Shown here one piece after another: positions 13,901 through 26,300 of a stretch of DNA of 64,000 bases. Positions within the stretch are counted from its first letter, which is position 1; each line of letters starts with the position of its first letter. The stretch is from Motacilla alba alba. Its lineage: Eukaryota; Chordata; Aves; Passeriformes; Motacillidae. The position numbers and the translations under genes were made by a program. The stretch covers positions 5,710,618 to 5,774,617 of the forward strand of contig NC_052032.1 of assembly GCF_015832195.1 (NCBI RefSeq). The letters are read 5' to 3'. Under the pieces are notes generated by a model, which searched no databases, was not told where the DNA came from, and saw nothing but the letters and a program-made list of their open reading frames with translations.

Positions 13901-16900
13901 ACATTCCCTCTGTCCTGAGAGTAGATTCAGCCCAGGATGAGACAGAGGTTGAGTCACTTTTCAGTCCAGAAGGATGAGAAAGGGCACCTTTGGGGCAGGA
14001 GGATGCTATTCAAAAGTAGGACTCTTACTGTGTTAAATCCTTTTCAGTAGTCACAGACATCCCCCAGGCAGGATGGTTTCTCCATGCTTTTCTCCAATGT
14101 TTTCCAATCCATATAAAAACTATGTGGGGTACAGGTCTTGCTTTCTGGCAGTTTTCTTGCATTATGAAGTAGTTATTGAAAGGTCAGAGCTCAGTTGTCA
14201 CACCCAAGACCCAAAGAACTCCACTCTACTGGCAGGCAGGGCTCTCATGTTCTTTCAACTTCTAACAAGTTCCTACTGCCAATATTCCTGCAGCCTCCTT
14301 ACCTTGTAGGCTGGAATATGGGTCAGGCGGCAGAGGGATGTTTCAAAAAGGCCCAAGAACTGCAGCGGTCGTTTCAGACCCCGGAAGGGAGCAATGCTGC
14401 TCTTTGCTGGCTCAATGCTGGGGTGAAAACACAAGAGATTGCTCATGTTGGTACCATGTTTCTTCAGGTGCCTCCTGCCACAGAGATAGCTGCCAGCCCT
14501 CCGTTCACTCTGACTGTACTGCTTCATGCTCAGAGTGGTAAAAGCTGCATTTCATTTTATACCAGGCAGCTGCCAGTATGAACATAACTGTTATGTCATA
14601 TACCAGTTATGAACATAGCTCTAAATATTCCTCCCAGGTGATCCTGAGTGAAAGGCGAACACGCTGAATGAAACCAGCAGTAAGAATTGCTACAGACAGG
14701 ATGCAGCTTTCCCAGGTAAATTCTAATTTCCTTTTAAAGGGCTGTGGATTTCACTCATCCAATGTATTTGTAATGTGACAGACACGCTAAGTCTGCTTCT
14801 GTGAGCATGCAAGGATACTGTCTTGGCTGTCATGTTCCTTATTGACCAAGAGCCAGTGCATTTTCACCAGCTCTGGTGAAAAGGAGCCAGTACTGTCTCA
14901 CTTTTTTGATTCTGTTCAGCAAGTGCTTAACAGGATGGCAGAGCTCTTGGCTGATGTGGAAACCAGACCTCTAGGTATGCCTCTGCTGAGGGGCACCAGG
15001 ATTTCCAAGGGTTGATCTGCCCAGTATTCAGGTCAAATCTGAAACAGGCCTTGAGATTTCAAGGTTCTAAAACACACAGCCCTCCTATGAGTGCTGATGT
15101 ATTGACTCAGTGTATAAATGTTCTTCAGAAGAGCCTGGATTTCCACAAGGGGAAGAGTATTTTGTGTAGGAAATGTGTAAAGGGCTTTGGAGTCCTTTCA
15201 GGAAAAAATCCAGCAGAAGATCCCTGGGAGAATGTGCGTGTGGAAAAGAACTGAAATACTTCAGATATGCATGGCAGGCAGATGGGATGAATTCTTTATT
15301 ACTCTTACAAGTCCTTACATGTGTTGCATACAGCAATCACAGCTGATTCTCACACCAGTCTCTACTGTCAGGGGAACCTGGCAAGAGTTGTATCCTGCTT
15401 TTTAGTACTGATTAGACCTACAGAATTTGGGAACTCAGGAGAGGGAACTGTTCTTGATTCATCTTTGACTGATCTATCCATCCAAGCAGACCTCAGTAAC
15501 TGCTGTTCCCTTACCTGGTCTGGCCCATCTTCTCCTCCATGCTGGGGATAGTGCAGTTCTCCAGCATGGTGTGCCCTGAGATGTCGAGCGAAGTGAGGTT
15601 CACCAGGTTTTCCACAAACAAGTTTAGAACCCGCCGGGTCAGCTTGAACTTGTAGTAACTGGACAGATGGTCTCGGGAGATATCCAGGTGCCTGCAGGTG
15701 ATAGAGAGCATCTCACAGCCTGGAAAGCATTAGCTGGAGCTTCTGCCTCCCTGCCAGAGCCAAGTGTGAATATTATTTATCATTATTTCCTTCCCAAGAT
15801 ACAGGAATGTGGTTCTGTAGGTTCTGGCAGCAGCAGCTGGCCCTGTGTCTAACCAAAGCACACAGGTATCTGGTACAGGGCTACTTGGAATGGACCACAG
15901 TGAATCATCTAGCCACACATCACAAAGGAAATTGCTCCAGGCTCAGAAACTGCCTTTTCCAAACTCCATCACAGCAGCCACCTGAGCATTTCTACCTGGA
16001 GATTAAGATGCACCAGAAGATCTGTGTATCCCCAGAAACATATCTTGCCTCATCCCACAAATTAAATTGCACAGGTTTTTGTCTGCTTCCCTCATCTTAT
16101 AATTTTTTCACCCCAGGCTATTACATTATCCTGATTTCTTTCAGGTATTTAAATGCTTAAGCTTTGAGGAAATCTTGCTGCTAAGGGAGTGGTGGGACAA
16201 GCTGACCAGCATTGTGTGCAGGTGGGGTTCCTTACAGGACAGAGAGACTTTGCTGGCTTGTACTGAAGACTGGAGCAAACATCCCACTCACAAAAGTGTC
16301 TTCTACCTGTTGCACACCAAGTGGGGGTGATGGGGTGTTTTTTGTTTTTCCAATGGGAAGTTTCTGCTAAGTGGTGTCTTCTTACAAGCAAAATTCAGGC
16401 TGGCTTTAGACATGTCAGATATGTACAGTGATGAATACAATCAGTGAGCCTGTCCACAGGAAGGTTTACAAGCTGAACCCAGCAGTGAGTGCCTCTCTGA
16501 TAGCAGGCAAGAAGACCATTCCTGAAAGACCTTTCCCTATCAGCTAGAGAAGGATAAAGAAGGAAGAACAGATCTGCTGACCTGAGCTTGCGCAGCTGCG
16601 CAATCACTTGGATGTGCTCCTCTGAAAGGTCCATGTTGTAAAGCACTAAGGAAACCAGACTGTCCTTCCACTGGGTCAGGAATCCCACATCGTTCAGCTG
16701 GATCCCAGAAAGGTCGAGAGCCGCAAGGGAGGCCAGGGGCCGCAGCAGAGTCTCCACGTTCACGCCCTCGATCAGGCGGCCCAGGTTCAGGATGCGCAGG
16801 CGGCTGAAGCCTTCAAAAGTGAAGTCCTTGACCAAGACCTGGCGAGTGGGGTTCACCAGGCAGTCGTCCTCACAGCCCCCGGGGTTCTCCTCCTCGTAGA

Positions 16901-18422
16901 AGATATTGCTGCAGCCAAAGAGGCTCAGGGAGATCAGTGTGTGGCTGAAGCTCACCAAGGTTTGCAGGCTCTTGGCTGTCAGCTTCTCACAGTTAGTCAG
17001 GTAGAGCTCAATAAGATCCTGAAAAAAAGGGAATTCAAGGTTAGAGATATCTCACAGGTAAATTGCCCACCCCTCAGGTGTTCGCCCCACCCCTCCCACT
17101 GGGACAGCCTGAAATCATGTATCACCCAACCTGACCAGTGTCCTATGCCATTCCCAACGGTGGCTTTGGGAGCTGAGAAGGGAAGAAGCTGAGGTTAGTC
17201 CAAGGAAGACTTGGACAGCAAGGGACAGAGCCTTGGGAATCTCTGGGTGTCTGGGACTCCTGTGCAGCAATGCTGCTGCATGATGTGGCAGCTGTCAGTG
17301 CAGCCCCACCTGCTTCCTGATGGCCTCCAGGTCCTGGTCCTGCACAATGTGTTCCCGCAGGTGGATCCGAGCTAGCCTGGTGCTCCGTGGGTCTGAGAAG
17401 AGGGTGAAGAAGCTTTCATGGGGTTCAAAGATGCTGTCTGTCTTCACCAGCTCCACGTACCTGTGTGGGGCAACGGTGTTAGCACAGCACAGGCTCAGCC
17501 ACAGCTCTGGCACCTGCTCTGGTGACAAGGAAGCATGACAGAGTTGTGAGCACACACCAACCCACTCCCTCCCAGTATCACCCAGATCAGCCTTTGGGGC
17601 AAAGCAGCTCATCCACCTCTTCTGGCACAGAACCAACAATCCCTAGGAAAATCTTGGCCAAAGATTTGTGCAGGACTCAGTGTGTGTGAGCAAACAGGAT
17701 TCTGGCAAGCACAGACTCCAGGAATTTTTTTCCCTAGCTGTTTAAACTTAGTAATTTGATTTTTTTATTGCCATTTTTCAGAAAATTAGCTGGCCAGAAT
17801 TCTCTGCCAGACTTTGTGAGCACAAGTTCAGCCAAGAGAGACTGTGACAGCCAAATTACATAAATCCCCGGAAACAAGTTGCTTTATAAAACTATGGGAG
17901 CAGCAGCCTTAAAATTTAACATCTGTTAGCACTTTGACTCTTATTTCTCTGCTTGGACAGAGTGTTGTAATGCTTCAGTGATAGGAAATGGGAAGGCTTC
18001 TTTGCTCACTGACATTCTAGGAAGAAGCAGTGACTGTTTCACTCTGGGTTTACTCTTTTCGTTTCCCTTTTTACAGCATCTCGTTGAGCTCTGACTAACT
18101 TGGAAAGGGCGACTACCACAGAAATGAGAATGATAGCAGTACAAAGGGGAACACTTCCTCCTGGAGTTCGTGCAAACCCTTATTTGCCAATATGATCAAC
18201 TGGAGAACTACACTCCCCCTGCTCTGAGCTCCCAGCTGCTTCCCAAACCAGGCCTGAAACGTACTCGTTGACAAGCTTGTCACAGATCTCGCTTGGCAGG
18301 AAGATGTCGGGATGGAGCCGCAGCGTTTCGTTGTCCAGGAGGTAGCAGAGAGTCCCCTCCAGGTTGCGAAGGCAGTAATCAGTGCACAAGGTCATCAGCG
18401 ACTCAGGACTGTCAGATGCCAT
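7975..18422 (-). CDS. ZER1: Protein zer-1 homolog (ZYG11 family), CUL2 ubiquitin ligase substrate receptor
   Basis: ZER1 is a substrate receptor of cullin-2 RING ligases and recognises N-terminal glycine degrons (family knowledge). The fifteen coding exons, in transcript order, are 18265-18422, 17310-17460, 16582-17018, 15515-15691, 14303-14417, 13674-13820, 13259-13432, 12465-12680, 11775-11816, 11317-11436, 10759-10874, 10460-10648, 9386-9483, 9003-9105 and 7975-8032. They sum to 2301 nt, 766 codons plus stop, exactly the human length, with every junction in phase. The N-terminus MASDSPESLMTLCTDYCLRNL carries the region used for elongin C contact in this family. Leucine-rich repeats follow (for example LAALDLSGIQL), then armadillo-like helices (AIEAYTEHRPEITSRAINLL; VQRNCCLTLCNFSIPEELEF). 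The protein ends SNFKEENMDTSR. The ATG is the first three bases of exon 2, directly after the acceptor, so exon 1 is non-coding. There is no sign of damage. Confidence 0.97.
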
Positions 18423-21400
18423 CTTGAGGGAAAGGATGGGAAGGGGAAGAGCAGAAGGAAGCGTTTGATGCAGGAGGTCCTTCCCTCAGATGAAGTCCTG
18501 GGATGAATTTATGGGGCCATCACGATAGCTATAAGCAGAGAAGGGAAAAAAGATGCACTGAGAAAGGCACAACTGCAAGTGTCCCACAAAGGTGTCACAG
18601 CAGAGGATGTTGTATTTACAGCTCATCACTTGCTGACCTCAGAAGGACCTGTAGCAGTTTGGCCCCTCTGGCAGTGTACCCTTAATTCCTTATATTCCCA
18701 CTCCCAGGGGATACTGTGGGAATGAGTTAGTGTGATGTGTTTGGAAATGAGGCTACACAGCAAAATGTTCCCTCACTGCAGGGTTATCTGGCTGACAAAG
18801 GCCCTTGGAAAGGGAAGTGGTAGAAGCCACATTGCTTGGTTTCCTCCAGGGTGGGTTGGATAAACCAGCAGAACATTTACTGTCAGCATTACCCTTTGAA
18901 AGGCACCGGTGGGATCTGTGGCCCTGTATCTCCTGCCTGTCATTCTCTCTGCCAACATTCCAAGTCGAGTTTCATTTTCAAGCTCAGTGTTTCTCTGTAG
19001 TGCCAAGCCAGAAGCTTCATGCAAGTGCTTGAACTAGAGCGTGAAGTGGATCAGAAGCCAGAGGGAAACACACAGCCTGGTCTGGGATCCCCCTGAGTGC
19101 AGTAAAGGCAAGGACTGTGATTGTGCTGGACACCTCTACATCCAGCTCACCCCCACCACCCCAAATCTGTCACAAAGAGTGACTAAACTGGAAAAAGGCA
19201 AAGTGTTTGTGCCCTCCTTCATTTTTAGAACAGGATAAAGGATGGGTGAGGCAGACAACTGGGGGAAGCTATTCCTGTTTTCTGATTTGAAATGACCTGA
19301 CTGCTCTGCTATCAAGACTTGCTCAGTGGGGCCCCAAGGGGCTTATCAGAGAAGCTAGCTTGAAGACCAGCAGCGACATTTCACTTTCAAAGGCCAAATC
19401 ACATTACAAGCAAACCTAAACTTATCTAAATATTTCCACAGACACAGAAAATTGTGTTAAAATGTTTATTTTTGATATAAAACCTATGTATTATCAAAAC
19501 TCTGTCCCTGCTGGTCCTGAGAACACTGTTGCTGTGGAGGTAGTAGTTATTCTCTGCACCACAGCTGAGCAGCCGTTGCTGGAGAAGTTGTTGCAAAATG
19601 TCCTAAACCATATTCTGTTTCTGATCTTTATCCTGCAGCTGCAAATAGCAGGACACTTGTGTGTCACCAGCTCTCTGCTTCTCTAAAGCCTCTGCTGCTC
19701 CCTTTCCTTCATTCCTATGGTATCAGTACAAGACAGAAGAGTTTAACTCCCATTCCTCAGCTTAACTACTCTAAAAGGTTATGCTGAGGCAAAAAAACCC
19801 CAAAACTTCAGCAATCATAAAAATTACACTTTAAACTCTCTCCAATCACGGTGTTAAGGGTGGAACTTGCTCTTTTGGTCACTGAGTGCTGACGGGGGGT
19901 CACAAGAACATAAAACTGAGACTTCTCAATAGTGCCACAATAGCTCTGTTGAGGTGCATGAGGTCCAATCAACTAAAATGGAGCATTTTCAACTTTGATA
20001 ATGGAGGAGCTCCACAATCCACAGATCTCACCTTCGGAGTTAACTAAAGTGAGGAGTCAAGGCTGAAATGGGCCAGTACTGAGTGCACAGTATTGTCTCC
20101 CTGGCTGGGAGGCCCTGGCAAAGGGAATGCAGGTGGGAGGAAGCTGTCCTGCATCTGCTTTGGAGATGAATCGGCCTCACCTCCAGAACAAGTCCCTCTT
20201 GCAGATTTTGCCTGAAGCTTGCTGGAGAGAATCTTTCCAGAAAGGCAAGATCAACAAGAAGATCTGAACCAGCTGGGAAGCGTGTTCTGCTGTCCCTACC
20301 AGTTCCCCTGTGCCATCAGACAGGAGCTCCCTGCAGCCAGTGTTCTTCCACTGTTTACTACCGACGGCCAGAGAACTCGAAAACAAATTCCCATTGACAA
20401 TCTATTGTCACGTGCAGCTGGAAACGGCCAGTGCTTGGGACTTGTCCAAGCAGCTCAGAGCACCAGAGGGCAAGGACTGCCTTCCTGTGGCTCTGACAAG
20501 CCTCTGTTCCCTCTCTGCTGAGACCAGCACAATGCAGCTGGTTGATTTCAGCCCTGAAGAAATCAGCTGCCCTTTAACTTCCGAACTCCCCGTGATCCAC
20601 CAACACAACCCCATGCAGAAGGTTAATATCAGGAATGGTTAAACTGTCCCACTGAAATAAGAGCAAAGAAAAGCTTTCATCCTCCTGATTTATTACAGAT
20701 ATCTGAGCAGCTGCTGTGACCTTTTCTCCAGGAGACAACACAAGCTGGCCTCTCCCTCCTTAGACTGAAAACATGACACCCCAGCAGCAGAGAGGGAAAA
20801 GGGCCAATAGCTGCCCTGATCAATACTGTCTCTAGTCTCGATGTGTGACAAAAAGAAAAGAACTGGAGAGGCTGGAAAATCATTAACGTTTGTCTAATTG
20901 TTCTCCTCAGGAAGCTCCACACAGGATGAAGCTGCCTAGTGCCTGCCACCAGTGCTTTTCCAGCAATGAGCTACCTGGTGCCACGTGGGTTTTGGTAGAG
21001 TTAAAGACAGATGCATGAAAGATGCTGAAAATTCAAGAGCAAGAACTGGAAAGTGACCAGAATTCCAGCTGCCAGTATTTTTTCCACTTTATTTCTCTGA
21101 CAAGTTTGCTTCCATCTTAGTGCACCAAGGAACTGAGTTCCTCAGAGCCTCGGGAGCAGGCACACAAAAGCCCTTCCCATGGGCACACAGCCTCTCTGAG
21201 CAGTGACAGCACCTCCTGCCATCCACGCACCCAAACCCAGGTGCAGTACAGGCAGCTCTACTTACCCCCTCCCCAGCATCCAGGACCACCAGGCCCTCTG
21301 CAAACAGTGCTCCTTTCCAGGCTGCACCTGCACTGTTACAGCACTCCAGGCTGCACTGGCACGTGAGGCTGGGGACCTCTCCTGGGGCTGCCACTGCCAA

Positions 21401-22323
21401 TATCCTCTCCCTTGCATTTCAGACCCATCATCTCTCCCAGCCTCTCTCCAGGCAGTGCCCGGAGCCAAGCCAAGCCTGACTCACCGTGGCTCCACGCCAA
21501 CTACACAACGTTTACGCTGTTGCTACAAAAATGATTGGCAAAGCTGACTGTTCCAGCATCAGGGACTCATCCAAGGAGAGGGCAAACAATGTGCACCGAC
21601 ATGAGCTGATTACAGCGACTTCAGAATTACAAACGTAATGTAAATGCAGAGTTTGGCACAGGTTGTGCTCTGAAGGGAAACTGCACTGTCACTTTAGCTG
21701 GCATCTTGCAGCTGCAAATCACTGTGATTTTATTAATTAATGGGTCATCGCTGCCTTTGTGGGGAACCCTTCTTACACTAAGGAAAGTGAAGAAGGAGAG
21801 GGAACTATCCTCTGTCCCAGCAAAGCCAGCAACTCAAACTTGTCAGGCAGGCAGACTGACATCCTAAATGAGACGGCTCGCACTCGCTGGAGTTGATCTT
21901 TACCTGCCTGCAGTAAAGATGCTCCTCCAGCTCACTGAATTAAATTACATCACGGATTTTCGCTCCATAGGTGACCTGCCCAAGAAGACCACGCGGAGTC
22001 CCTGGTCAGGGCTCTGTGGGCGCTGGGGCTCCATCAGCCCGCGATGGTGTCTACCAGCCCCGCGGGCAGCGCTGGCCCCGAACCCGAGCCCTCCCTCGTC
22101 CCCAAGGCACTCAGAGGTCACCTCGCCGGGCAGCGCCGGAGCTGCTGCCGCGGCCCGGAGCCCTGCCCGGCGGGGCCCGGCTGCTCCCGGCAGTGCCGGG
22201 GAGGGGACGGGGACTGCGCCGGGGGCACCGTCCGGCATGCCGGGGGCGGCGGTTCCTCCCCCCGCCCGGGCGGGCAGGCCTGTTGCCCCGGGTCGGGCCG
22301 GGCCGGGGGGCACCGCTACTCAC
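18423..22323 (-). other. ZER1: ZER1 intron 1
   Basis: This 3.9 kb intron separates the inferred non-coding exon 1 (donor CAG|GTGAGT, exon end at 22324) from the ATG-bearing exon. A strong pyrimidine tract precedes the acceptor at 18424-18423. No nested gene or recognisable repeat was found; the open frames inside are short and unremarkable. Confidence 0.6.
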
Positions 22324-22490
22324 CTGGCGCCATGGGGGGCTGGTCCCGGCTGGTCCCGGCTGCCCGGGGCGGGCCGGGGTCCGCGTCCTGCTCGGGCCCG
22401 CTCCCCCCGCCGCAGCCTCCGCTGTCAACAAACCCGCCGTCACTTCCTCCGCCCGCGCCGGAAGCGCCAGCGAGTCCTTCCCCGGAAACA
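22324..22490 (-). other. ZER1: Inferred ZER1 non-coding exon 1
   Basis: On the minus strand a consensus donor CAG|GTGAGT follows position 22324 inside the CpG island, the only strong donor in the right place and orientation for ZER1. The exon holds an upstream ATG at 22333-22331. The 5' limit is a guess, set below the CRE cluster at 22541-22586; there is no transcript evidence. Confidence 0.5.
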
Positions 22491-22540
22491 CCGGCCCGGC
22501 CGGAACGCTCGGGCAGCGGGGACCCGGCGGGGACGTTCAG

Positions 22541-22586
22541 TGACGTCACAGGGCACTGACGTCACGCGGCGGAGGCACTGACGTCA
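22541..22586. promoter_or_regulatory. Three full CRE palindromes (CREB/ATF sites)
   Basis: TGACGTCA occurs perfectly at 22541-22548, 22557-22564 and 22579-22586, spaced 16 and 22 bases start to start. Full palindromic CREs are the high-affinity CREB/ATF sites. They lie just upstream of the inferred ZER1 exon 1 and about 730-775 bases upstream of the TBC1D13 ATG. Confidence 0.85.
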
Positions 22587-23106
22587 CGGCGCGGGGCAGA
22601 GCTTGGCCGCGGCGTGCCGGCAGGGCCTGCCCGGGACGGGTCGGCGCAGCCCGGGCTGTCCCTCGCTCAGGGGCCGCGGCTGCCGCCGCCGCAGAGCCAG
22701 GGTCCCGCCGCGCCTCCTCACTGAGCGGGGCCATTCCCGCCCGCCCCGCTCGCGGTTGCCATTGGCATGGGCCGGAACGTGCCCGGGACAGCGCGACCAC
22801 CCCGTGTGTCTCCTCAGTGCCTGGAGGACCGGCTGCTCCAGCCCGCGGGGTCTCTCCTGGCGCTCGGTGCCTGGGGAGGGACCCGCGCCGTGTCTAGCAG
22901 CCCGGGGGCGCGGGGAACCGGGACGGGGCAGGGACCGGGCCGGCGGGGCTCCGGGAGCGCCCCGAGGCGGGCAGGGGGCGGGGCTCACCGGACAGGGGCG
23001 TGGCTTACCGCACGGTGATCGCAAAAGGGGCGGGGCATAGCGCGGGGCCGGGGCGGAGCTTTGCAGGGAGGGGGCGGTGCCGAGCGCTGAGGAAAGGCGC
23101 CCTGGG

Positions 23107-23238
23107 GCGCGCGGGGGCGGGGCTCAGCGCAGGGCAGGGCCCGGGCGGGGCGGGGCGGGGCGGGGCGGGGCTCAGGGCAGGGCAGGGCCCGGGCGGGGCG
23201 GGGCTCAGGGCAGGGCAGGGCCCGGGCGGGGCGGGGCC
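23107..23238. repeat. Tandem GC-box array upstream of TBC1D13
   Basis: A unit of about 33 bases (CTCAGGGCAGGGCAGGGCCC followed by GGGCGGGGCGGGG) repeats: clean copies start at 23171 and 23204, and a variant with extra GGGGC steps starts at 23123. Each copy holds Sp1-type GGGGCGGGG boxes and G-runs able to form quadruplexes. The array ends about 75 bases before the TBC1D13 ATG. Confidence 0.8.
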
Positions 23239-23316
23239 CGCCGCATGCCCCTCCCCGCGCAGCGTTTCCAGCCGGAGCGTTTATGCGGCGCGCGGGGAAG
23301 GGGCGCCGGGGCCGCC

Positions 23317-26300
23317 ATGTCGCGGCTGCACCAGAGCAGGTCGGTGCCGGCGGCTGTGCAGGGACCGGGGTCCTTCCCCTCCCCGGCCTGCCGGGGCTGC
23401 GCTGCGCCCAGGGGTGGGGGCTCTCGCGAATCGGGGGCTCTGAGGGGCTGGGGGCTCTGGGGGGTCTCGGGTTGCCTGTACCAACCCTGATGACGCCCGC
23501 GGCTTCGCTCCCCTCAGGATCGCGGACTTCCAGGAGGTGCTCGGCGAACCCACGGTGGCTCTGACCAAGCTCCGCGAGCTGTGCTTCAGCGGTGAGTGCC
23601 GCGGGGAGCGGCCCCGGGCTGGGGAGGGGGCTCCGGGCACGGCGGTGCCCCGGGCTGTCCGTGCCTGGCACGGGCTGTCCCGCTGGGGGATAACCCCCTG
23701 GATAACCCACCCCAGCGGCGTCCCTGGGGAAGCTTCGTGCCCCGCGGGGAGGAAAAGTGTTGCCCGGCCTGTTTGTGAGGTGACATCAGCGACCCGTGGT
23801 GAGGGATGGGCTAACGTGGTTATTTCTCTGCCTGGTGTTCCACAGGAATTCCCTTTGATGGTGGGCTGCGCTGCCTGTGCTGGAAGGTGGGTTTTGCTTG
23901 GGGCGCTTTTCTTCCTTGAGAGTGATGCTTTGGGCTGATTAAGTACACATAGCGCTTTTTTGGCGGTTAAAGTCGTAAACAAACAATAAATCCAGAGCTT
24001 AAAAGCCACTAGAAGTCAGCAGTAATTTGTGGAGATCAGCACTTTGCATGTGAACAGCCTCAGTTTTAAGCAAGCAGTGCGTTTCGGTCAGGTTAGCTAT
24101 TGATCAGTTCTACAAATAGTTCTGTGGGGAAAGCCAGTCCCTGAAATATTCCTGACTGTTGCTTAGCAAAGTACTTGGCTGTCTGGAGAGAGCTCCCAGT
24201 GTTTTCCAAGAGCCAGTTCGAGCCAGTGTTTGCTTTGCTCATCTTGCAGGTGTAACATCTCATTGAATACTAATTCCTGTTCACCTGTTTCCTGTACAGA
24301 TACTCCTGAACTACCTCCCTTTAGAGAAAGCCTTATGGAGCTCTTTGCTGAAGAAACAGAGGTGAGGCTGTTGGTACTTGTCCCTTTATTTTCAAAGATA
24401 TCTGCAGAGAAGAAGAATAGTCTTTAAATAATTAAGTACTTTCATGAAACAAATTGTTCTTGTGTGTAATGTGCTGTTCTCCCTGCTGCCTGGTGGACTG
24501 ACCCCTTCAATTACACTGAAGAGAAAATCAGATGTCTTCTGGCTGAGCAGGGTGGGACAGAAACAGCTGTTTGAACTCTGCCTGTGTGCTCACCTTGACC
24601 TAATCTTCCTCATTGCAAATTCCTCTTTTCTTCTTTAAGGGATCTGTATTCCCAGTTCCTAAAAGAAATGATTATCCAGCCTGGGATTGCCAAGGCCAAC
24701 CTGGGTGTTTCCAGGGAAGATGTGACCTTAGAAGATCACGTAAGTGTTGTTAAGCCTTTGTGCTGCAGAAAATTCCTTGGGGAGTTTCTGGCCCCCTGGG
24801 CTGCCAGGTGCCAGCCTGGCACCTTTGTGTGCTTGCCTTGAGTGTGAATTACTGGCAGAGCACCAGCAGCTCTGTAGAGAGCTGTTTCCAGCTGTGCACT
24901 TCCCTCCTCCTGCCCTTTGGGGCTGCCTGCCCATGCCTCGGGTCTCCTGGGGAAAGGGAGAGGCTCACAAGAGGTTCCTGGAGCCATGAGATGCTCTCCT
25001 GGGAATTTGGGTCCATGAGTGAATTCGGAGCAGAGGATAGAAAATAAGCAGGAGAGTCAGGCTGGGCTGTGGTGTGGAAGGCAGGAGAGTTGATTATTTC
25101 TAGTTATGCTGCTGGGTTATTTTTTTAACAGACTATTTCCTGCACGCCTTGGCTTTCTCCTTCTCTGGAAGTGCTGTTAGGAGTGTGTGTGTGGGAGGAG
25201 TGAGTGAAGTAACTGATCAGAAGAGACTGTAAAATGATACAGCTGCTCCCATGACCATTCTGAGCGTTCACTCCCCTGCAGTCACCTGCCCCACTGTGAT
25301 CTCTGGAGCCTTGGTGGTGTCTGTAAAACCACACAGCAGGTCACAGTGATCTCTGAATCCCTTGGAATGTAGCTCGTTGTTTTTTTCTTGGTTAGTTGTT
25401 AACTTTGTGTGGATCTTGGTGTGGAGAGAAGAACCACGACATCAAAGTGCTGGGTGGGTGGATAACTCTTACCCCAAGTCTAAATACCATCTCCATGGTA
25501 CAGGTTTGGAGCTGCAGTTAGGAATCTTGTTAACAGAGGGGAAAAAAAAACCTGATTTGGGAACAAACTCTTGAAGAGATGAGTGAAAAGGATCCAAAAT
25601 GTGAGAGAAAAAAATGACCCTGATGTGCTCAGATTGTGCTGATGGCAGAGTGACAGCAGAAATGTTCAATCCCTGTATGTTTACTGAGGATTTTGATGTG
25701 TGTTAACACGCTTGTTCTGTTTCTGTTGTTTCTCTCTTCAGCCTCTCAATCCAAATCCAGACAGTCGATGGAACACTTACTTCAAGGATAACGAAGTGCT
25801 CCTGCAGATAGACAAAGATGTCAGGTGTGTGAGGCACAACCACTCAGATTTCTGACCCTGAGTGGTTTGATCAACAAATTGTACTTTGAAAAGGAAGTTT
25901 AATATTAAACCGAGCCTCGCACTCAACATGGGGCACGTACTTCCTTCTTGCCCCTGATTTCCTTCTGTGTCCGTGCAGGAGGCTGTACCCTGACATGGCG
26001 TTTTTCCAGCGCCCCACGGATTATCCCTGCCTGTTGATCCTGGACCCCCAGAACGAGTTTGAGACGCTGCGCAGGCGCGTGGAGCAGACCACGCTCAAGT
26101 CGCAGACGGTGGCACGGAACCGCAGCGGGGTGACAAATGTGAGCTCTGGGCTGGGGCTGGCCTTGTCACAGGGCAAGGTCTCAGATTGGGAAGGGGAAGG
26201 GTGACTCTTGGGCTGTTCTCTGTTTCTCTTCCTGCTCGTGCAGTGGAATTAAGGTAACACCCCAGCAGATACTGAGCATTCTGGGGGCTGGACATGGTAG

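Larger units (their letters stand above)
21970..23600. promoter_or_regulatory. Bidirectional CpG-island promoter of ZER1 and TBC1D13
   Basis: This is a 1.6 kb stretch of very high G+C and CpG. ZER1 leaves it on the minus strand (exon 1 donor at 22324) and TBC1D13 on the plus strand (ATG at 23317), so the genes are head to head with under 1 kb between their start regions. It contains three CRE palindromes (22541-22586) and a tandem array of GC boxes (about 23107-23238). Long open frames here on both strands are composition artefacts. Confidence 0.8.

Noticed and set aside
18251..18264. Alternative ZER1 coding exon 1 end after TAC with donor GTTTCAG
   Set aside because: Joining it to the next exon (GTACGTGGAG) breaks the frame; the GTACGT donor gives NEYVEL as in the family.
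22044..23710. Multiple 120-240 codon frames in the ZER1/TBC1D13 promoter
   Set aside because: Low-complexity composition in a CpG island; the only supported coding bases here are TBC1D13 exon 1 (23317-23339) and exon 2 (23518-23591).
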